This document shows, piece after piece, positions 60,351 to 64,000 of a DNA stretch of 64,000 bases. Both the position numbers and the translations under genes were made by a program. The DNA is from Thiorhodovibrio litoralis (lineage in GTDB: Bacteria; Pseudomonadota; Gammaproteobacteria; Chromatiales; Chromatiaceae). The notes under the pieces were generated by a model. The model saw only the letters and a program-made list of their open reading frames with translations, had not been told where the DNA came from and made no database searches. The stretch is taken from NCBI RefSeq assembly GCF_033954455.1, contig NZ_CP121473.1, positions 3,582,501-3,646,500 on the forward strand, in the 5' to 3' direction. Numbering within the stretch: the stretch's first letter is position 1; each line of letters begins with the position of its first letter.

Positions 60351-62729
60351 AATCTGGGCGCCCAGAGTTTCGCTGCCCGGCACCGCGGCTGGAATACGCG
60401 CGCAGCCGGGCGGAACGGCATCCGTCACGCTGACCTTGGCCGTGGCCGTTGCATCTCCCTGGCGGATGGTGACCTTGTCGCCGTCCGCGAGCCCGAGTTT
60501 CTCGACCTGCTCAGGATGCAAACCCACGCTCAAGGACTCCGCCAGCGGCGTGTGTTGCAACGCCGGGGCATGACGGACGATCGAATCGCTCGCATAAATG
60601 GGCACCGAGCCAACACGCATCAGCGTCTGCCCGATTTTCGGAACATCAAGACCGGCGCGCTGAGCGCGGGCGGCGTTATCGAAGCCAGCGTCCTTGCACA
60701 AGGTCTCGAGCTCGTTGGAAATCTCGCGCGCGCTGTTATAGCCAAAGCCATCCAACTCCAACAGATTACCCAGCACCCGCAGCACCTTCCAGCCCGGCCG
60801 CGCATCTCCCGGAGGTGCCACTGCACCTTGAAAGCGTTGCCAGAGCCCGCCTGCGTTGATGAAGGTGCCGGCAGTCTCGGTGAAAGCCCCGATCGGCAGC
60901 AAGAGGTTTGCGTATTGCTCGAGCGCCGGCGTAAGAAAGGGCGAACAGGCGATGACCAGCTGCGCTGACGACAGCGCCTGTCGCGCCAAGGCCAGATCGA
61001 TCAGGTCAACTGAAGGGTCCAGATCCCAGAGCACATAAGCCTGGCGCGGGGTCACGAGCATCTCGCGGGCATTCAGACCGGACTCAGCCAGTGCCATGCC
61101 GCCCGGGCCGACATGCGGCAGCGCCCCGGCGAGCGCGGACGCTGTGGCGTTCGCTGCAGGCAAATAGCCGAGCTTGGCGCCACAGCCGCTCGTGATCGTC
61201 TCGGCAAGCGCCTTGATCAGGGCGTAATCGGGGTCGGCCGCGGCGAGTGCACCGAGCAGAAGGACGGCGCCGCTCAGATGCGCGTTCGCATCGGATGTCG
61301 AACTGGCAGAGGAATGCGCGGCGCGCAATTGCTCGGCGAGTTCCCGATGCCGGTCCTCCGGCTCGGCCATGCCGATCACTTCCTGCACCGCGCTGGCGCC
61401 GCGCAGATCGAGCGCCTTGGCCAGCGCCGCCAGTTCCACCAGCAGACAGCCGGGCGGAGCAACGAACTGCCGACTCGGATGGGTCAGTTCCTGGTGGTAG
61501 TAATTGAACGCCGCCACGCGCGCGCCCTTGAGTGCGGCCTTGCGGATGCGATGCGCCAGCAATGGCTGCTCGGCGCGGATATCGCTGCCAATCAAGACAA
61601 TGGTTTGCTGCTGTTCAAGTTCGGCAATTGCCAGCCCGAGCCATGGCCGCAGCGGGTCAGAGGCATCGCCGCGAAAATCCTGCTGACGCAGACGACTATC
61701 GATGTGGCCGCTGCCAAGCCCGCGCAGCAGCTTTTGCAGCAGATGCTGTTCCTCGAGCGTGGCCTGTGGCGAAACCAGACAGCCGATGCTATCGGCGTCG
61801 ATCGCGCGCAGTCCATCGACGGCCAGCTTGAGCGCCGACTCCCAATCGATCTCATGCCAGCTGCCGTCGCGCTTGACCAGTGGACGTTCGAGCCGGGCGT
61901 CGCTGTTCAGCCCCTGATAGCCAAAGCGATCACGGTCGGAAATCCAGGTCTCGTTGACGGCCTCGTTGGCGCGCGGATGCACTCGCATCACCTTCTGACC
62001 ACGCACATGCAGGTGCAAATTGGCGCCGACTGAATCATGTGGCGAAATGCTGTCGCGATCCGTCAGTTCCCAGGCGCGCGCGGTGAACCGATAGGGCTTG
62101 GAGGTCAGCGCGCCGACGGGACAGAGGTCGATAATGTTGCCCGAGAGTTCATGGCTGACCGTATGCGCCACAAAGGTGCCGATACGCATATCTTCGCCGC
62201 GCCCGGTGGCACCAAGCTCGCGCACACCCGCAATTTCGGCGCCGAAGCGCACGCATCTGGTGCAATGAATACAGCGCGTCATTTCGGTCGCGATCAGCGG
62301 GCCGAGGTCTTCGTCCTGCACCACGCGCTTGCGCTCGCTGAAGCGCGAGACGTCCTCACCATAGCCCATGGACACGTCTTGCAACTCGCACTCCCCGCCC
62401 TGATCGCAGATCGGGCAGTCGAGCGGATGGTTGATCAGCAGGAACTCCATGGTGCCGCGCTGCGCCTCGAGCGCCTTGTGTGAGCGTGTCAGCACCTTCA
62501 TGCCATCGCCCACCGGCGTTGCGCAAGCCGGCACCGGCTTGGGGAAAGCCCGTCCGCCCTGCTCCGCCTCGACCAGGCACATGCGGCAGTTGGCCGCGAT
62601 GGACAGCTTGGGGTGATAGCAAAAACGCGGGATGGCGATGCCCTCGCGGTCGGCGACCGCGATGATCATCTCGCCCGGCGTCGCCTCACAGGAGCGACCA
62701 TCGATTTCCAGTGTGATCTTCTCGGACAT
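60327..62729 (-). CDS. nuoG: NADH-quinone oxidoreductase subunit G
   Basis: An 800-residue peripheral-arm subunit. The 2Fe-2S ligands are in CYHPKLSIAANCRMC with a later Cys (PVPACATP); the His-ligated cluster is in the block CDQGGECELQD; a further cluster is in CIHCTRCVRFGAEIAG, and the molybdopterin-oxidoreductase-like domain fills the rest. The final codons (GAQIGPVSLNS) lie within a degenerate tandem repeat. It starts 203 nt after nuoF. Confidence 0.96.
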   Translation of the reverse strand: MSEKITLEIDGRSCEATPGEMIIAVADREGIAIPRFCYHPKLSIAANCRMCLVEAEQGGRAFPKPVPACATPVGDGMKVLTRSHKALEAQRGTMEFLLINHPLDCPICDQGGECELQDVSMGYGEDVSRFSERKRVVQDEDLGPLIATEMTRCIHCTRCVRFGAEIAGVRELGATGRGEDMRIGTFVAHTVSHELSGNIIDLCPVGALTSKPYRFTARAWELTDRDSISPHDSVGANLHLHVRGQKVMRVHPRANEAVNETWISDRDRFGYQGLNSDARLERPLVKRDGSWHEIDWESALKLAVDGLRAIDADSIGCLVSPQATLEEQHLLQKLLRGLGSGHIDSRLRQQDFRGDASDPLRPWLGLAIAELEQQQTIVLIGSDIRAEQPLLAHRIRKAALKGARVAAFNYYHQELTHPSRQFVAPPGCLLVELAALAKALDLRGASAVQEVIGMAEPEDRHRELAEQLRAAHSSASSTSDANAHLSGAVLLLGALAAADPDYALIKALAETITSGCGAKLGYLPAANATASALAGALPHVGPGGMALAESGLNAREMLVTPRQAYVLWDLDPSVDLIDLALARQALSSAQLVIACSPFLTPALEQYANLLLPIGAFTETAGTFINAGGLWQRFQGAVAPPGDARPGWKVLRVLGNLLELDGFGYNSAREISNELETLCKDAGFDNAARAQRAGLDVPKIGQTLMRVGSVPIYASDSIVRHAPALQHTPLAESLSVGLHPEQVEKLGLADGDKVTIRQGDATATAKVSVTDAVPPGCARIPAAVPGSETLGAQIGPVSLNS

Positions 62730-62739
62730 CGCGCCCTTG

Positions 62740-62961
62740 CTATCTCGCTCGCTGGTCAGTTAATTCGTTCGCCAGTTGGGTCTGCGACCCGGGTTCGCTG
62801 GCCCAATTTGCCAGTTCAAGTCGCTGGCCCAATTCGCTGGCCGGTCTTGTTGGCCGAATCGCCCTTTCCTGCTCGCCCGCGCGCATGAGCCTATGTGCGC
62901 GCGGGCAAGACTTTGACGGCCAGCTTGCCGCCTCAGGCCGCCTCGACCATCGGTGTGCCAT
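62740..62961 (-). other. Open frame bridging nuoF and nuoG
   Basis: A 73-codon frame starts inside the end of nuoF (29-nt overlap) and stops 10 nt before the nuoG ATG. It encodes a basic, Arg/Leu/Ala-rich sequence with repeats such as LGQRLELANWASEPGSQ. It resembles no protein I know and owes its openness to the repeat. It could be a real small ORF or only coupling leader. Confidence 0.3.
62750..62872. repeat. Degenerate repeat in the nuoF-nuoG gap
   Basis: TCGCTGGCCCAATT occurs at about 62814 and 62841 among decayed relatives (CGTTCGCCAGTTGGG, CGCTGGTCAGTTAATTCG, TTGGCCGAATCGCC). Unit length is about 13-15 bp and poorly kept. Confidence 0.65.
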
Positions 62962-64000
62962 GGTCGATCAGATGCTCGAACTCATGGCGATAATGTTTCA
63001 GAAAGCTTTGTACCGGCATGGCGGCTGCATCGCCTAGCGCACAAATGGTGCGCCCGCCGATGCGGCCCGCCACGCTGTCGAGCAGCGCCAGATCCTGCAT
63101 GCGTCCCTGCCCGTGCAGGATGCGATCGAGCACCCGCGCCAGCCAGCCGGTTCCTTCCCGGCAGGGCGTGCATTGACCGCAGGACTCATGGGCATAAAAG
63201 TGCGCCAGATTGGCCAGCACCTTGACCATGCAGGTTCCCTTGGCGATGACAATCACCGCGCCCGAGCCCAGCATGGAGCCGGCCTTGGCGATGGAGTCAT
63301 AGTCCAGGTCGACGCCCATCATGATATGACCGGGCACCACGGGAACAGAGGAGCCACCGGGGATCACCGCTTTTAGCTCGCGCCCGTCTTTCACGCCACC
63401 GGCCAGCGCTAGCAGTTCGCTGAAAGGCGTGCCCAGCGGCACCTCGAAGTTCCCCGGCTTTTCGACATGCCCGGAAACCGAAAACAGTTTGGGTCCGCCA
63501 TTGTTCGGACGCCCCTGCTCGAGAAACCACTTCCCACCCTTCTCGAGGATGACCGGCACCGAGGCCAATGACTCGGTGTTGTTAATCGTGGTCGGCCGCC
63601 CAAACAAGCCGGCCTGGGCCGGGAACGGCGGTTTGTAGCGCGGCTGGCCCTTCTTGCCCTCAATCGACTCGAGCAGCGCAGTCTCCTCGCCGCAGATGTA
63701 GGCCCCGGCGCCGAGATGGCTGTAGAGATCGAAATCCACGCCCGAGTCGAGCACATTCTTGCCGAGCAGCCCGGCGGCATAGGCTTCTTCGAGTGCTCCC
63801 TCGAAGCGCGCGATGGGCTCGTAGAATTCGCCGCGAGTATAGTTGTAGCCAACGGTTGCGCCGATGCAATAGCCGGCGATGGCCATGCCCTCGATCAGCT
63901 GATGCGGGTTGTAGCGCAAAATATCACGGTCCTTGCAGGTACCGGGCTCGCCCTCGTCGGAATTGCACACGATGTATTTCTGCCCGGGCGCCTGGCGCGG
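62933..64000 (-). CDS. nuoF: NADH-quinone oxidoreductase subunit F, 5' end outside window
   Basis: 355 residues of the NADH-binding flavoprotein. [20 protein letters not shown] and [20 protein letters not shown] form the FMN/NADH site (GEE..); [15 protein letters not shown] gives three Cys of the N3 4Fe-4S cluster and the fourth is in [12 protein letters not shown]. The frame is open through base 64000, so the N-terminus is missing. It is the first nuo gene seen here; upstream nuoA-E are presumably beyond the edge. Confidence 0.97.
   Translation of the reverse strand, partial: PRQAPGQKYIVCNSDEGEPGTCKDRDILRYNPHQLIEGMAIAGYCIGATVGYNYTRGEFYEPIARFEGALEEAYAAGLLGKNVLDSGVDFDLYSHLGAGAYICGEETALLESIEGKKGQPRYKPPFPAQAGLFGRPTTINNTESLASVPVILEKGGKWFLEQGRPNNGGPKLFSVSGHVEKPGNFEVPLGTPFSELLALAGGVKDGRELKAVIPGGSSVPVVPGHIMMGVDLDYDSIAKAGSMLGSGAVIVIAKGTCMVKVLANLAHFYAHESCGQCTPCREGTGWLARVLDRILHGQGRMQDLALLDSVAGRIGGRTICALGDAAAMPVQSFLKHYRHEFEHLIDHGTPMVEAA

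Overview
The window is high-GC and looks like a chromosomal segment of a gammaproteobacterial sulfur oxidiser, most likely a purple sulfur bacterium of the Chromatiaceae. The main pointers are a rhodanese-tusA-dsrE2 sulfur-relay cluster beside a fused cysG, a DsrC/TusE-family protein, hypCDE hydrogenase maturation genes, pyruvate phosphate dikinase and a 13-14-subunit-type nuo operon. The taxonomic placement is inference from gene content; no rRNA gene is present.

Layout. 1-4.2 kb: an HD-GYP protein cut by the window edge, a CPA1 Na+/H+ antiporter, a small accessory patch (transposase-like relic, DUF2335 pair) and two tRNA genes (Glu-TTC, Ala-GGC). 4.3-13.7 kb: htpX, a lipoprotein, a hydrolase-OsmC fusion, an Atm1-type ABC exporter, an S24-like protein without the usual catalytic residues, an Ala/Pro-rich membrane protein, NnrU and a PerM-type permease. 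13.8-19.2 kb: sulfur relay (dsrE2, tusA, rhodanese), divergent cysG, a solute-binding protein, a double GGCT-fold protein and the DsrC-like protein. 19.6-26.9 kb: hypC-hypD-hypE with 4-nt overlaps, facing a three-gene operon of complex I antiporter-like membrane proteins with no redox subunits. 27-38 kb: ppdK, a Phd/VapC toxin-antitoxin pair, truC, an exonuclease/helicase pair resembling MrfB/MrfA (YprB/YprA) with a second toxin-antitoxin pair between them, an HDOD protein and an EVE protein. 38-43 kb: an envelope glycosylation operon (ArnC-like and ArnT-like glycosyltransferases, PAP2 phosphatase). 43-50.7 kb: an RND efflux pump, a GIDE protein with an EF-hand, a secreted protein with a possible Cys/His/Asp site, an L,D-transpeptidase-like lipoprotein and a 46-residue lipoprotein. 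51-64 kb: an RpfE-like protein and nuoN-M-L-K-J-I-H-G-F, all on the minus strand, with nuoF cut by the window edge.

The most unusual structure is not a gene. Degenerate short tandem repeats, with units of 12-21 bp and most often 15 bp, sit again and again at gene edges. They fill intercistronic gaps and run into the last or first codons of the neighbouring genes. Examples are 11430-11504, 14301-14344, 25801-25947, 41107-41226, 42211-42315, 50080-50151, 50777-50848 and 60151-60350. In the nuo operon they occupy gaps of about 200 nt (F-G, G-H) where related operons usually have only short spacers. In nuoG-nuoH the repeat forms a ladder of five-codon ATG...TGA mini-ORFs overlapping as ATGA, which leads to a last mini-ORF that overlaps the nuoH start. 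Whether this reflects slippage, a translation-coupling device or a protein-tail generator cannot be decided from sequence alone.

There is no CRISPR array, prophage or intact insertion sequence in the window.
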